Source: JAIBJN01 sp963842305
GTDB taxonomy: Bacteria; Actinomycetota; Thermoleophilia; Gaiellales; Gaiellaceae
Length of the DNA: 64,000 bases
Assembly: GCA_963842305.1 (NCBI GenBank)
Contig: CAWJFW010000003.1
Location: 372,001 to 436,000, forward strand
Direction: 5' to 3'
This document shows, piece after piece, positions 57,508 to 64,000 of the stretch. The stretch's first letter is position 1. Every line of letters starts with the position of its first letter. The notes beneath the pieces are model-generated. The model searched no databases. It saw only the letters and a list, made by a program, of their open reading frames with translations, and was not told the DNA's origin. The translations under genes and the position numbers were made by a program.

Positions 57508-59010
57508 GTGGACTGGCTCGCGGACTTCATCAACGATCTTCCGGGGATCGCCCTCACTTGGCTGCCCCTGATCTTCCTCGGGCTGATCGTGTACCTGATC
57601 TGGAAGTCGCTCTCGCTCATGCCGCGGGTGCGGCCGACCGAGGTCGAGCCCTCGTCGAAGTCGTCGGTGACCTGGGACGACATCGCGGGCGTCGACGACG
57701 CCGCAGCCGAGCTGCAGGAAGTCGTCGACTTCCTCAAGGATCCCCGGCGGTTCTCGAAGCTTGGCGCCCGGGTGCCGAAGGGCATCCTGCTCTACGGCCC
57801 GCCCGGCACCGGAAAGACGCTGCTCGCGAAGGCGGTCGCCCATGCCTCCGGGTCGACGTTCTACTCTCAGAGTGCTTCGGCCTTCGTGGAGATGTTCGCC
57901 GGTCTTGGCGCCGCGCGCATCCGCAAGCTCTTCGAGCGCGCCCGCCGAAACGCGCCTGCGATCGTCTTCATCGACGAGCTCGACGCCGTCGGATCGCGCC
58001 GTAGCGGATCCAGCTTCAACCGCGAGCACGACCAGACGCTGAACCAGCTCCTCGTCGAGCTCGACGGCTTCAACCACCGCGAGCAGGTCGTCATCATCGC
58101 CGCCTCGAACCGGCTCGAGGACCTCGATGCCGCTCTGCTTCGCCCAGGTCGCTTCGACCGGCAGGTCCTCGTCGGCGAGCCCGACCTCGCCGGCCGCGAG
58201 GCGATCCTTCATGTCCACACCCGCGGCAAGCCGCTTGCCTCGGACGTCGACCTCGCTGGTCTCGCTCGGCAGACCGCCGGACTGACCGGCGCCGACCTGG
58301 CCAACCTCTGCAACGAGGCGGCCATCTTCGCGGGACGTGGTGCGCAGAGCGAGATTCGCAACAAGGACTTCGACGACGCGTTCGAACGCGTCGTCGCCGG
58401 GCTCCAGCAGCGGAAGACGATGACCGAGAAGGAGAAGCGCGTCGTTGCCTACCACGAGGCCGGCCACGCGCTCATGTCACACCTCGTCGGCGAGCCCCAG
58501 CCGGTGCAGAAGGTGACGATCGTCTCCCGCGGCCTCGCGCTCGGGTACACGCTGCACACGCCGCAGGAAGACCGGTTCCTCTCGACCAAGGAGGAGCTGA
58601 TCGACCGCATGAAGGTGCTCCTCGGAGGGCGGGCGGCGGAGCAGATCGTCTTCGGCGCGGTCACGAACGGTGCCTCGAACGACCTCGAGCGCGTGACGAC
58701 GATCGCGCGCGCGATGATCTTCGAGTACGGCATGGGCGACGAGGTGTCCTCGCGCACGCTGCGGGCCGACAACTACGCCTTGTCCGAGGAGACGAAGCGC
58801 CTCCGTGACGACGAGCAGGCACGCCTGACGGATCAGGCCTACGCGGAGACCGTCCGGCTCATCTCCAAGCACCGGAGCACTCTCGACCGCATCACGGCGG
58901 AGCTGTTCGAGAAGGAGACCCTGAACCGGAACGAGCTGGAGAGGCTGCTCGCCAACGTGCAGCCCGAGTCGAACGCCTCCGAGCGTGTCGGCACGCCGCG
59001 CGCCGTCTAG
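57508..59010 (+). CDS. ftsH: FtsH-like AAA+ zinc metalloprotease with shortened N-terminus
   Basis: A membrane protease degrading damaged membrane proteins and regulators. Walker A GPPGTGKT (96-103), Walker B IVFIDELDAVG, the SRH region LRPGRFDRQ and protease site HEAGH (316-320) are intact. A third zinc ligand Asp is in ASNDLERVT. At 500 residues it is shorter than typical FtsH (about 610-650). It has one N-terminal helix (about 12-33) instead of two, and no periplasmic domain. It may be a second FtsH paralogue with altered topology. Confidence 0.9.
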   Translation: MDWLADFINDLPGIALTWLPLIFLGLIVYLIWKSLSLMPRVRPTEVEPSSKSSVTWDDIAGVDDAAAELQEVVDFLKDPRRFSKLGARVPKGILLYGPPGTGKTLLAKAVAHASGSTFYSQSASAFVEMFAGLGAARIRKLFERARRNAPAIVFIDELDAVGSRRSGSSFNREHDQTLNQLLVELDGFNHREQVVIIAASNRLEDLDAALLRPGRFDRQVLVGEPDLAGREAILHVHTRGKPLASDVDLAGLARQTAGLTGADLANLCNEAAIFAGRGAQSEIRNKDFDDAFERVVAGLQQRKTMTEKEKRVVAYHEAGHALMSHLVGEPQPVQKVTIVSRGLALGYTLHTPQEDRFLSTKEELIDRMKVLLGGRAAEQIVFGAVTNGASNDLERVTTIARAMIFEYGMGDEVSSRTLRADNYALSEETKRLRDDEQARLTDQAYAETVRLISKHRSTLDRITAELFEKETLNRNELERLLANVQPESNASERVGTPRAV

Positions 59011-59027
59011 CGCGAGCGGTCAATCGT

Positions 59028-59033
59028 TAGGAT
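59028..59033 (+). promoter_or_regulatory. -10 box for leaderless epimerase gene
   Basis: TAGGAT ends 7 nt before GTG 59041. Confidence 0.5.
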
Positions 59034-59040
59034 CGAGTGC

Positions 59041-59442
59041 GTGGACGTGCGTTCGGTTCATCACGTCGCCTTCGCCGTCGAGGATCTCGACGCGGCCGTC
59101 GACACGTATCGGTCACTCTTTGGCGCCGAGGTCGAGGTGCGCGGCCGCCTGGAGAACCAGGGCGTCGAGGCCGTGTACCTGCGGCTCGGGTCGGGCCGGA
59201 TCGAGCTCGTTGCGCCGTTGAGCGCGGACACGCACGTCGGGCGGTTCCTCGCCAGCCGCGGCCCCGGAATGCATCACGTGGGCATCGGCGTCGACGACGT
59301 GGCCGCGGCGGTCAGCGAGCTTGCCGCCAGGGGCGCCGAGGTCATCGACCCGGAACCGCGACCCGGCCTCGGCGGCCACCTTGTCTCGTTCGTCCATCCC
59401 AACACGCTGCACGGCGTTCTCGCGGAGGTAGTCGGTGTCTGA
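59041..59442 (+). CDS. mce: Methylmalonyl-CoA epimerase
   Basis: A vicinal-oxygen-chelate enzyme interconverting (R)- and (S)-methylmalonyl-CoA, 133 residues. VRSVHHVAFAVEDLDAAV supplies a metal His, RIELVAPLS a Glu, GMHHVGIGVDDV a second His and VLAEVV the final Glu. The two VOC modules are complete. It implies a propionyl-CoA route elsewhere in the genome; no mutase gene is in the window. It overlaps the next small gene by 8 nt. Confidence 0.92.
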   Translation: MDVRSVHHVAFAVEDLDAAVDTYRSLFGAEVEVRGRLENQGVEAVYLRLGSGRIELVAPLSADTHVGRFLASRGPGMHHVGIGVDDVAAAVSELAARGAEVIDPEPRPGLGGHLVSFVHPNTLHGVLAEVVGV

Positions 59443-59674
59443 GAGAAACAGCAATGACAATGTGCGAATCCAGGTCGCGTTCGAGGGCGGCCAGTCGGTC
59501 GGCGCCAACGTCTCGCAGGAGATCGCGGACGCGCTCGCTGCGGCGCTCGCAGCCTCCGACCCGGTCTTCGAGCTGCCAACGGAGGACGGCACGTACGTGC
59601 TCTCGCTCGGAAAGGTCGTGTACGTGCGGCGCTCCGAGCGCGAGACGCAGATCGGCTTCGCCGCGACCGCGTAG
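59435..59674 (+). CDS. Small conserved protein, DUF3107-like
   Basis: A 79-residue protein with VRIQVAFEGGQSV, SQEIADALAAALAASD and DGTYVLSLGKVVYVRR, resembling the actinobacterial DUF3107 pattern of strand, helix and strand. The match is from memory and is tentative. It starts inside the epimerase gene at GTG 59435. No function known. Confidence 0.62.
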   Translation: MSERNSNDNVRIQVAFEGGQSVGANVSQEIADALAAALAASDPVFELPTEDGTYVLSLGKVVYVRRSERETQIGFAATA

Positions 59675-59691
59675 CGGCTGTTCGGGACGCC

Positions 59692-60105
59692 CTAGGCGGG
59701 CTTCGGCTCGACCACGAGGCCGGCGAGGTGCTCGAGGAGCTTCCACGCCGCGTCGGGGTTGCTCTTCACGAAGCCTCGAAACTCCCAGAAGGTTGTGACG
59801 AGGGTCTGCAGGTCGGTGTCGGCAGTGACCGTCGCCGTGCGCACCCGGTCGCGAATGAGCGCGATCTCGCCGAAGTGGTCCCCCGGGCCGAGGACGCTCA
59901 GATCCTTCCCGCCGGCGGAGACCCGGGCCGTGCCGTCGGAGATGACGAAGAACCCGACCCCCCGCTCGTCCCCCTGCTTGACGACGACCGTCCCCGATGG
60001 GAACGTCCGCTCCGTGAACGAGTCGGCGAGCCGCCTCAACTCCTTCTGATCCAGGCCGGAGAGGAGGGGGACGCGGCTCAGCGCCTCGACCGTGTCGATC
60101 GCCAC
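59692..60105 (-). CDS. Cyclic nucleotide-binding domain protein
   Basis: A 137-residue protein made of a single cNMP-binding fold: LSRVPLLSGLDQKELRRLAD, FPSGTVVVKQGD, GFFVISDGTARVSAGG, and the phosphate cassette FGEIALIRDRVRTATVTA with the conserved Glu and Arg that contact cyclic nucleotide. There is no DNA-binding domain, so it is a stand-alone sensor or adaptor. Start GTG 60105 has minus-strand TACGAT (60112-60117) 6 nt upstream. It diverges from the YchF-like gene. Confidence 0.88.
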   Translation of the reverse strand: MAIDTVEALSRVPLLSGLDQKELRRLADSFTERTFPSGTVVVKQGDERGVGFFVISDGTARVSAGGKDLSVLGPGDHFGEIALIRDRVRTATVTADTDLQTLVTTFWEFRGFVKSNPDAAWKLLEHLAGLVVEPKPA

Positions 60106-60111
60106 GTCGCG

Positions 60112-60117
60112 ATCGTA
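60112..60117 (-). promoter_or_regulatory. -10 box for leaderless cNMP-binding gene
   Basis: Minus-strand TACGAT ends 6 nt before GTG 60105. Confidence 0.5.
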
Positions 60118-60138
60118 CGGTGCCGGGTGCTCGCCGTC

Positions 60139-60144
60139 TAGAGT
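60139..60144 (+). promoter_or_regulatory. -10 box for leaderless YchF-like gene
   Basis: TAGAGT ends 6 nt before GTG 60151. Confidence 0.5.
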
Positions 60145-60150
60145 CGAGGC

Positions 60151-61077
60151 GTGTCTCTGGCGGTCGGAATCGTCGGCCCGCCCAATGCGGGGAAGACGAC
60201 GCTCTTCAACGTGCTCACGGGTGCTGACGCCGCGGTCTCCGGGAAGGAGAACGTCGGCATCGCCCCGGTCGCCGACGAGCGCCTCGACCCTGTCGCACGG
60301 ACCGTCTCCGCGAAGAAGGTGACGCCCGCGACGATCCGCGTCGTGGATGTTCCCGGAACCGGCGCCGCGTTCCTCGGGAATCTGCGCCAGGTCGACGCGC
60401 TTCTCCTTGCGCTCGACGGCTGGTCCGGGACCCGCGAGCCGGAGGACGATCGGGTCGCGTTCGGCCTCGAACTCATCCTGGCCGACCGCGAACACGTCGA
60501 GCGGCGGCTGGAGCGCGTAGCCAAGCAGGCGAAATCGGGCGACGTGCGCCTGCGCGAGGAGGCGGGCTTGCTCGAGCGCCTCGCTGCGCACCTCGATGCC
60601 GGGGAGGCTGTTGCGAGCTTCCCGGAGCCGATCCCCGCCGAGCTGGAGCCGCTCACGGCGAAGCCTCTGCTCGAGGTCGTGAACGGACCGGAGGGAATCG
60701 ATCTCCAGCTCGAGTCGGAGCTGGCCGAGCTGCCTGAGGATGAAGCAGCCTCGTTTCGGGAGGGCGCCTCGGCGCTCGACGAGGTCGTCCGCCGCCTGTT
60801 CGTCGAGCTCGACCTGATCAGCTTCTTCACGGCCGGCGAGAAGGAGACGCGCGCCTGGACGCTCGCGCGCGGCACGAACGCGCTCGCCGCGGCCGGGGCG
60901 ATCCACTCAGATCTCGCGAACGGGTTCATACGCGCCGAGGTGATCCGCTGGGACGACCTCGTCGCATGCGGCTCGCACGCAGAGGCGGCCCGACGAGGCC
61001 TGCAGAGGCTCGAGGGCAAGGGGTACGTCGTCGAGGACGGCGACGTCCTCAACGTCAGGTTCAGTCCGCCCCGTTGA
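60151..61077 (+). CDS. YchF/Obg-family GTPase-like protein, short form
   Basis: The 308-residue P-loop protein has G1 GPPNAGKTTLFNVLTG (9-24), G3-like VDVPGTGAAFLGNLRQVDALLLALDGW and a C-terminal TGS domain with LISFFTAGEKETRAWTLARG, HSDLANGFIRAEVI. Classic YchF has about 363 residues and an NKxD/NxxE specificity motif; here the corresponding stretch is VVNGPEG. The helical coiled insert is shortened. It may prefer ATP, as YchF does. Its start is GTG 60151. Confidence 0.85.
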   Translation: MSLAVGIVGPPNAGKTTLFNVLTGADAAVSGKENVGIAPVADERLDPVARTVSAKKVTPATIRVVDVPGTGAAFLGNLRQVDALLLALDGWSGTREPEDDRVAFGLELILADREHVERRLERVAKQAKSGDVRLREEAGLLERLAAHLDAGEAVASFPEPIPAELEPLTAKPLLEVVNGPEGIDLQLESELAELPEDEAASFREGASALDEVVRRLFVELDLISFFTAGEKETRAWTLARGTNALAAAGAIHSDLANGFIRAEVIRWDDLVACGSHAEAARRGLQRLEGKGYVVEDGDVLNVRFSPPR

Positions 61078-61099
61078 CGGCGACGGCGCGGCGCCCTGG

Positions 61100-61756
61100 C
61101 TACGAGCTCGAAGCGTTGCTGCGCCAGCCGGCCACGCGTGCGGTCCGCACCAGCAGTACCACGCTCACCGCGAGCACCCAGGCGAGCCAGGCGAAGAGCG
61201 GGAAGAAGAGGACCGCGAAGAGAAGGAGGGGCGCGACGACGAAGCCGACGAGCGCGAGCCAGCGTGGAAGGAGCCCCGTCCGGTAGGCGACGATCGACGT
61301 CCCCAGAGCCACGAGAGCGCCGCTCATCGTGGAGCACGAGAGAAGCGCGAACCCGGCATTCGAGAAGGCCTTGGCGGTGTTCGGGTCGAAGGGGAAGTCC
61401 TCCTGGCCCGCCGTGGCCGCCGGCGTGATGTAGAGCGAGGCCGACGCGAGCAGGAGTGTCGCGCTGGCCACGCCCGCGCCGAACGCCAGCGCCGTCCATC
61501 TGGCCGGGTCTCCTTCGGCGCGGACGAGGATGGCTCGGAGCGCGCCGAGGAACCAGAGGAAGGCGAGGGCCGCGCCTGCGAGGAGGAAGAAGACGAAGAA
61601 GGCGCCCGCGCGGTTGCCCTCGTCCGCGTACCAGTTGGCGACCGCCTCGGGCGTGTCGCCCGGCCCGGTTCCGCTGACCCCGAGCGCCGCCAGGACGAGC
61701 ACGGCGAATGCAACCCCGGCAAGCGGCGACCAGCGTTGCCAGCGGTCACGTTCGAT
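61100..61756 (-). CDS. Multi-pass membrane protein of unknown function, apparent ATC start
   Basis: The protein has about 218 residues with six or so helices, including AGAFFVFFLLAGAALAFLWFLGALRAIL and ALVGFVVAPLLLFAVLFF. The early GDTPEAVANWYADEGNRAGAF pattern is seen in DUF4386-like or uncharacterised actinobacterial membrane proteins. The first canonical start, GTG 61702, falls inside the first helix. ATC 61756, 6 nt after a perfect GGAGGG (61763-61768, minus strand), gives IERDRWQRWSPLAGVAFAV and a complete first helix. It follows the HD gene by 2 nt. Confidence 0.7.
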   Translation of the reverse strand: MERDRWQRWSPLAGVAFAVLVLAALGVSGTGPGDTPEAVANWYADEGNRAGAFFVFFLLAGAALAFLWFLGALRAILVRAEGDPARWTALAFGAGVASATLLLASASLYITPAATAGQEDFPFDPNTAKAFSNAGFALLSCSTMSGALVALGTSIVAYRTGLLPRWLALVGFVVAPLLLFAVLFFPLFAWLAWVLAVSVVLLVRTARVAGWRSNASSS

Positions 61757-61758
61757 CG

Positions 61759-62592
61759 CTAGCCCTCCGTCGTCACGGGCCGCATCGCTGCGGCGGAATC
61801 GAGTTGGTTGGCGTGATAGAGGACGACCGCCTCGGCGGTGCGGGCGGCGCGGGCGTCGTGGTGGGTGGAGACGGCGTGGAGGATCTCTGCCAGCACCCCG
61901 GGCTCGAGCCGTCGCGCGCGCTCCTCGATCAGGCGGAGGCCGAGATGGACGTGTCCAACGAGCCGACCTTCGGCGGTCGGTAGGAAGAGCGGCCCGCGGT
62001 CGAACTCGAGGGTACGCCCCGCGTCGTGGAGGAGCGCGGCAGCGAGCAGCAGGTCGGTCCGCAACCGCTGATGGAGCTGTGCGGCCTCGCGGCAGAGCGA
62101 GGCCACGCCCACCGTGTGTTCGAGCAGGCCCCCGGTCCAGGAGTGGTGATTCTCCTGCGTTGCGGGCAGGATCCGAAGTCGGGCACGGAAATCTCCGTCG
62201 TCGACGAAGCCGGAGACCAGTTCGCGGAGGCCGGGATGGGCGATCTCGGCGGCGAGGAACTCGAAGAAGCCGTCCAGCTCTTCGACATCGCGGCGTGACT
62301 CGGGAACCAGCTCGGCCGGATCGGTCTCAGCCGGCTCGAGAGATCGCACCTCGAGTTGCAGCCGGTCGCGGAAGCGCTCGACGCGGCCGAGGACGCGGAC
62401 GGCGTCACCTTCTCCGAAGCGCTTGTCGAGGAGTTCCACGTCGTTCCAGACGCGGGCCTCGATCTTGCCGGTCGGGTCGACCAGCTCGAGTGCGAGATAG
62501 GGACTCCCGGAACGCGTGCGAAGGCGCTGCTTGCGGGCGACTGCGTAGAGGCCCTCGACGACCCGATCCTCCGCCAGCTCCGCGATCGACAC
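61759..62592 (-). CDS. OB-fold plus HD-domain hydrolase (YhaM-like 3'-5' exoribonuclease)
   Basis: A 277-residue protein. An N-terminal OB nucleic-acid-binding domain (about 10-90; GSPYLALELVDPTGKIEARVW) is followed by an HD phosphohydrolase domain. Metal residues appear in HHSWTGGLLEHTVGVASLC, AALLHDAGRT and GHVHLGLRLIEE. YhaM-type enzymes degrade RNA or DNA ends. Start GTG 62592 has minus-strand TAGAAT (62599-62604) 6 nt upstream. It diverges from DUF1015. Confidence 0.87.
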   Translation of the reverse strand: MSIAELAEDRVVEGLYAVARKQRLRTRSGSPYLALELVDPTGKIEARVWNDVELLDKRFGEGDAVRVLGRVERFRDRLQLEVRSLEPAETDPAELVPESRRDVEELDGFFEFLAAEIAHPGLRELVSGFVDDGDFRARLRILPATQENHHSWTGGLLEHTVGVASLCREAAQLHQRLRTDLLLAAALLHDAGRTLEFDRGPLFLPTAEGRLVGHVHLGLRLIEERARRLEPGVLAEILHAVSTHHDARAARTAEAVVLYHANQLDSAAAMRPVTTEG

Positions 62593-62598
62593 CCCTCG

Positions 62599-62604
62599 AT
62601 TCTA
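62599..62604 (-). promoter_or_regulatory. -10 box for leaderless HD-domain gene
   Basis: Minus-strand TAGAAT ends 6 nt before GTG 62592. Confidence 0.5.
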
Positions 62605-62621
62605 GGTCCGGGAACGGATGG

Positions 62622-62627
62622 TAAGCT
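62622..62627 (+). promoter_or_regulatory. -10 box for leaderless DUF1015 gene
   Basis: TAAGCT ends 8 nt before GTG 62636; back-to-back with the HD-gene box. Confidence 0.45.
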
Positions 62628-62635
62628 GGCCCGCA

Positions 62636-63745
62636 GTGCCCCTGCTCAAGCCGTTTCGCGCCCTTCGCTTCGACGAAGGGAGGGCGGGGCCGCTCGACGA
62701 TCTGGTCGCCCCTCCGTACGACGTCATCACGCCGGAGGCACGCGACCGGCTGCTGCTTCGGAGCCCGTTTAACGCGGTCCGCCTCGTGCGTCCGGACGAT
62801 CCTGCCGAGGCCGCGCGCGAGCTCGCCGACTGGCGGGAGCGGGGCGTGCTCGTCCGGGAGGAGCGGCCCGCGGTCTGGCTGCTCGAGGAGGAGTTCACCG
62901 GGCCCGACGACGTTCGCCGCACCCGTCGGGGCATCGTTGCCCGCGTGCGGCTGCGCCCGTACGACGACGGCGTCGTTCTCCCGCACGAGGGCACCTTCGA
63001 CGCGCCGAAGGAGGCGCGCCTGCGCCTGCTTCGGGCGACGCGGTTGAAGCCGTCGCCGATCTTCCTCCTCCACCGCGGCGTGGGGCCGACGCCTGCAGGC
63101 GAGCCTGACCTGCAGGCGGAGCTCGACGGCGTGACGAGCCGGCTCTGGCGACGTGACGATCCAGAGGAGATCGAGCGTGTCGTCGCAGGAGTCCACGGCC
63201 CATTGCTGATCGCCGACGGTCACCACCGGTACGAGTCCGCGCTCCGCTTCCACGAGGAGGACGGGACCGAGGCGACGGCCTACGTGCTGGCCGTCCTGGT
63301 CGGCATCGACGACGACGGGCTCGAGATCTTCCCGACGCACCGGGTGACCGCCGGTGCCGTCCCCGACCTGGACGGGGACTTCAGACAGACGCCGCTGGCC
63401 GGGCCGGACGAGGCAGACGCGGCTCTCGCCGGCATCGGGCGCGACCATCCGGCGTTCGTCCTCCTGAGCCCCGACGGGGCGGCGCTCGTCGAAGGGAGCG
63501 AGCAGGCGCTCGACACGGCGCTGGTGGACTCGCTTCCGCTCTCGGACGTGGAGTACACCGCCAGTGCCGCCGAGGCCGAGCGGGCCGTCTCGAGCGGGGA
63601 GGCGACCGCTGCGTTCATCGTGCGGCCGCCGACCGTGCAGCAGGTCGAGGAGTTCGCCCGCGCCGGCGTGCGCATGCCTCCTAAGAGCACCTACTTCTTT
63701 CCGAAACTGACGAGCGGCCTCCTCCTCTCCCCCTTCGACGAGTGA
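62636..63745 (+). CDS. DUF1015 family protein
   Basis: The protein has 369 residues. The family opens with KPFRALRFD and LDDLVAPPYDVITPEARDRLL, as here, and carries the invariant LLIADGHHRYESALRF, which may be a metal or phosphate site. FDAPKEARLRLLRATRLKPSPIF and the ending PPKSTYFFPKLTSGLLL are also typical. The function is not established; some members sit with serine or inositol metabolism genes. The start is GTG 62636. Confidence 0.88.
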   Translation: MPLLKPFRALRFDEGRAGPLDDLVAPPYDVITPEARDRLLLRSPFNAVRLVRPDDPAEAARELADWRERGVLVREERPAVWLLEEEFTGPDDVRRTRRGIVARVRLRPYDDGVVLPHEGTFDAPKEARLRLLRATRLKPSPIFLLHRGVGPTPAGEPDLQAELDGVTSRLWRRDDPEEIERVVAGVHGPLLIADGHHRYESALRFHEEDGTEATAYVLAVLVGIDDDGLEIFPTHRVTAGAVPDLDGDFRQTPLAGPDEADAALAGIGRDHPAFVLLSPDGAALVEGSEQALDTALVDSLPLSDVEYTASAAEAERAVSSGEATAAFIVRPPTVQQVEEFARAGVRMPPKSTYFFPKLTSGLLLSPFDE

Positions 63746-63774
63746 CCGTCGCGCGCCTTCGGTTTGCTCCCGCG

Positions 63775-63793
63775 GGGGAACCATGTTTTCCCC
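63775..63793. repeat. Short inverted repeat GGGGAA/TTCCCC between DUF1015 and the next gene
   Basis: GGGGAA (63775-63780) pairs with TTCCCC (63788-63793) over a 7-nt loop. No T tract follows on the plus strand, so it is a weak terminator candidate. Confidence 0.25.
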
Positions 63794-63814
63794 ACAGCCC
63801 CCTTCTTTGATGCC

Positions 63815-64000
63815 ATGAAGGAACCTTCCGGTTCACTTACACACCCTCCCGACTGGCTCCAGGTCTGTCGAGACGCGGCCGCGGCCGTCGGCGGGGTTCT
63901 CGGGGAGCTTCCGACACGCCTCGAGCGCGAGCCGATCGTCGGCGATGGAGAGGGAGGCGACGAGACGACGGCGGTCGATGCCGCCGCGGAGGCGGCAGTC
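63815..64000 (+). CDS. Inositol monophosphatase family, N-terminus only
   Basis: An open frame from ATG 63815 runs off the window. After PDWLQVCRDAAAAVGGVLG comes GDGEGGDETTAVDAAAEAAV, which matches the GGDxTxxID-xAE segment of inositol monophosphatase/fructose-1,6-bisphosphatase-type enzymes (archaeal-like form). Only 62 residues are visible, so the metal-binding D-P-x-D-G-T motif lies outside. Confidence 0.72.
   Translation, partial: MKEPSGSLTHPPDWLQVCRDAAAAVGGVLGELPTRLEREPIVGDGEGGDETTAVDAAAEAAV

Overview
The window looks like a chromosomal segment around the replication origin of a high-GC actinomycetotan. The left edge carries a truncated dnaA, followed by the conserved set rpmH-rnpA-yidD-yidC-jag-rsmG-parA-parB. 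GTG and TTG starts are common. A DUF151 bifunctional nuclease, a menaquinone-type prenyltransferase and a fused EtfB-EtfA suggest a deep-branching, non-streptomycete actinobacterium such as Thermoleophilia. That placement is inference; no rRNA gene is present to test it. No phage, IS element or CRISPR array was seen.

Layout. 1-5.9 kb: dnaA, a DnaA-box cluster, ribosomal protein L34 and RNase P, membrane insertase, chromosome partitioning and tRNA-Ile. 6.4-10.1 kb: minus-strand chorismate mutase, then an overlapping run of substrate-binding lipoprotein, HAD hydrolase, Cys/Met PLP enzyme and CPBP protease. 10.2-16 kb: DUF2203, MscS, class A PBP, a GT-C glycosyltransferase and moeA. 16-22.8 kb: M28 peptidase, a two-component system, HtrA, an orphan DNA methyltransferase and an RsbW-like kinase. 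22.8-25.6 kb: two trehalose-type glycosyltransferases. 25.7-26.9 kb: a badly interrupted aspartyl protease gene. 26.9-35.7 kb: an uninterrupted run moaC-mogA-prenyltransferase-ccmABC-ccmD-like-hemX/ccsA-hemA-hemC-hemD-SAM hydrolase-methyltransferase, i.e. Mo-cofactor, quinone, cytochrome c and heme supply for respiration. 35.8-40.6 kb: membrane proteins, a fused DppB-DppC permease and a DNA glycosylase. 40.7-48.5 kb: a kdp potassium locus with split kdpD and a chain of tiny ORFs. 48.7-64 kb: tRNA-Phe, a secreted protein, arginase, hydrolase, EtfBA, RarA, M20 peptidase, DUF1385, a nicotinate phosphoribosyltransferase-like gene, FtsH, methylmalonyl-CoA epimerase, a YchF-like GTPase, an HD protein, DUF1015 and the start of an inositol monophosphatase.

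Two window-wide patterns stand out. First, most genes that begin a transcription unit have a TAnnnT hexamer ending only 6-10 nt before the start codon, as expected for leaderless mRNAs. This rule settles several starts. It also exposes a 10-codon leader ORF in front of the kdp genes and an apparent ATC start in the SAM hydrolase gene. Second, seven otherwise good genes (jag, moeA, aspartyl protease, a 36 kb membrane protein, a Vps62-like gene, an HhH glycosylase, an alpha/beta hydrolase) are broken by single-base shifts. Because an essential-type gene (jag) and a conserved cofactor gene (moeA) are among them, sequencing or assembly error is the first explanation to test. Gene calls across these breaks are reconstructions.
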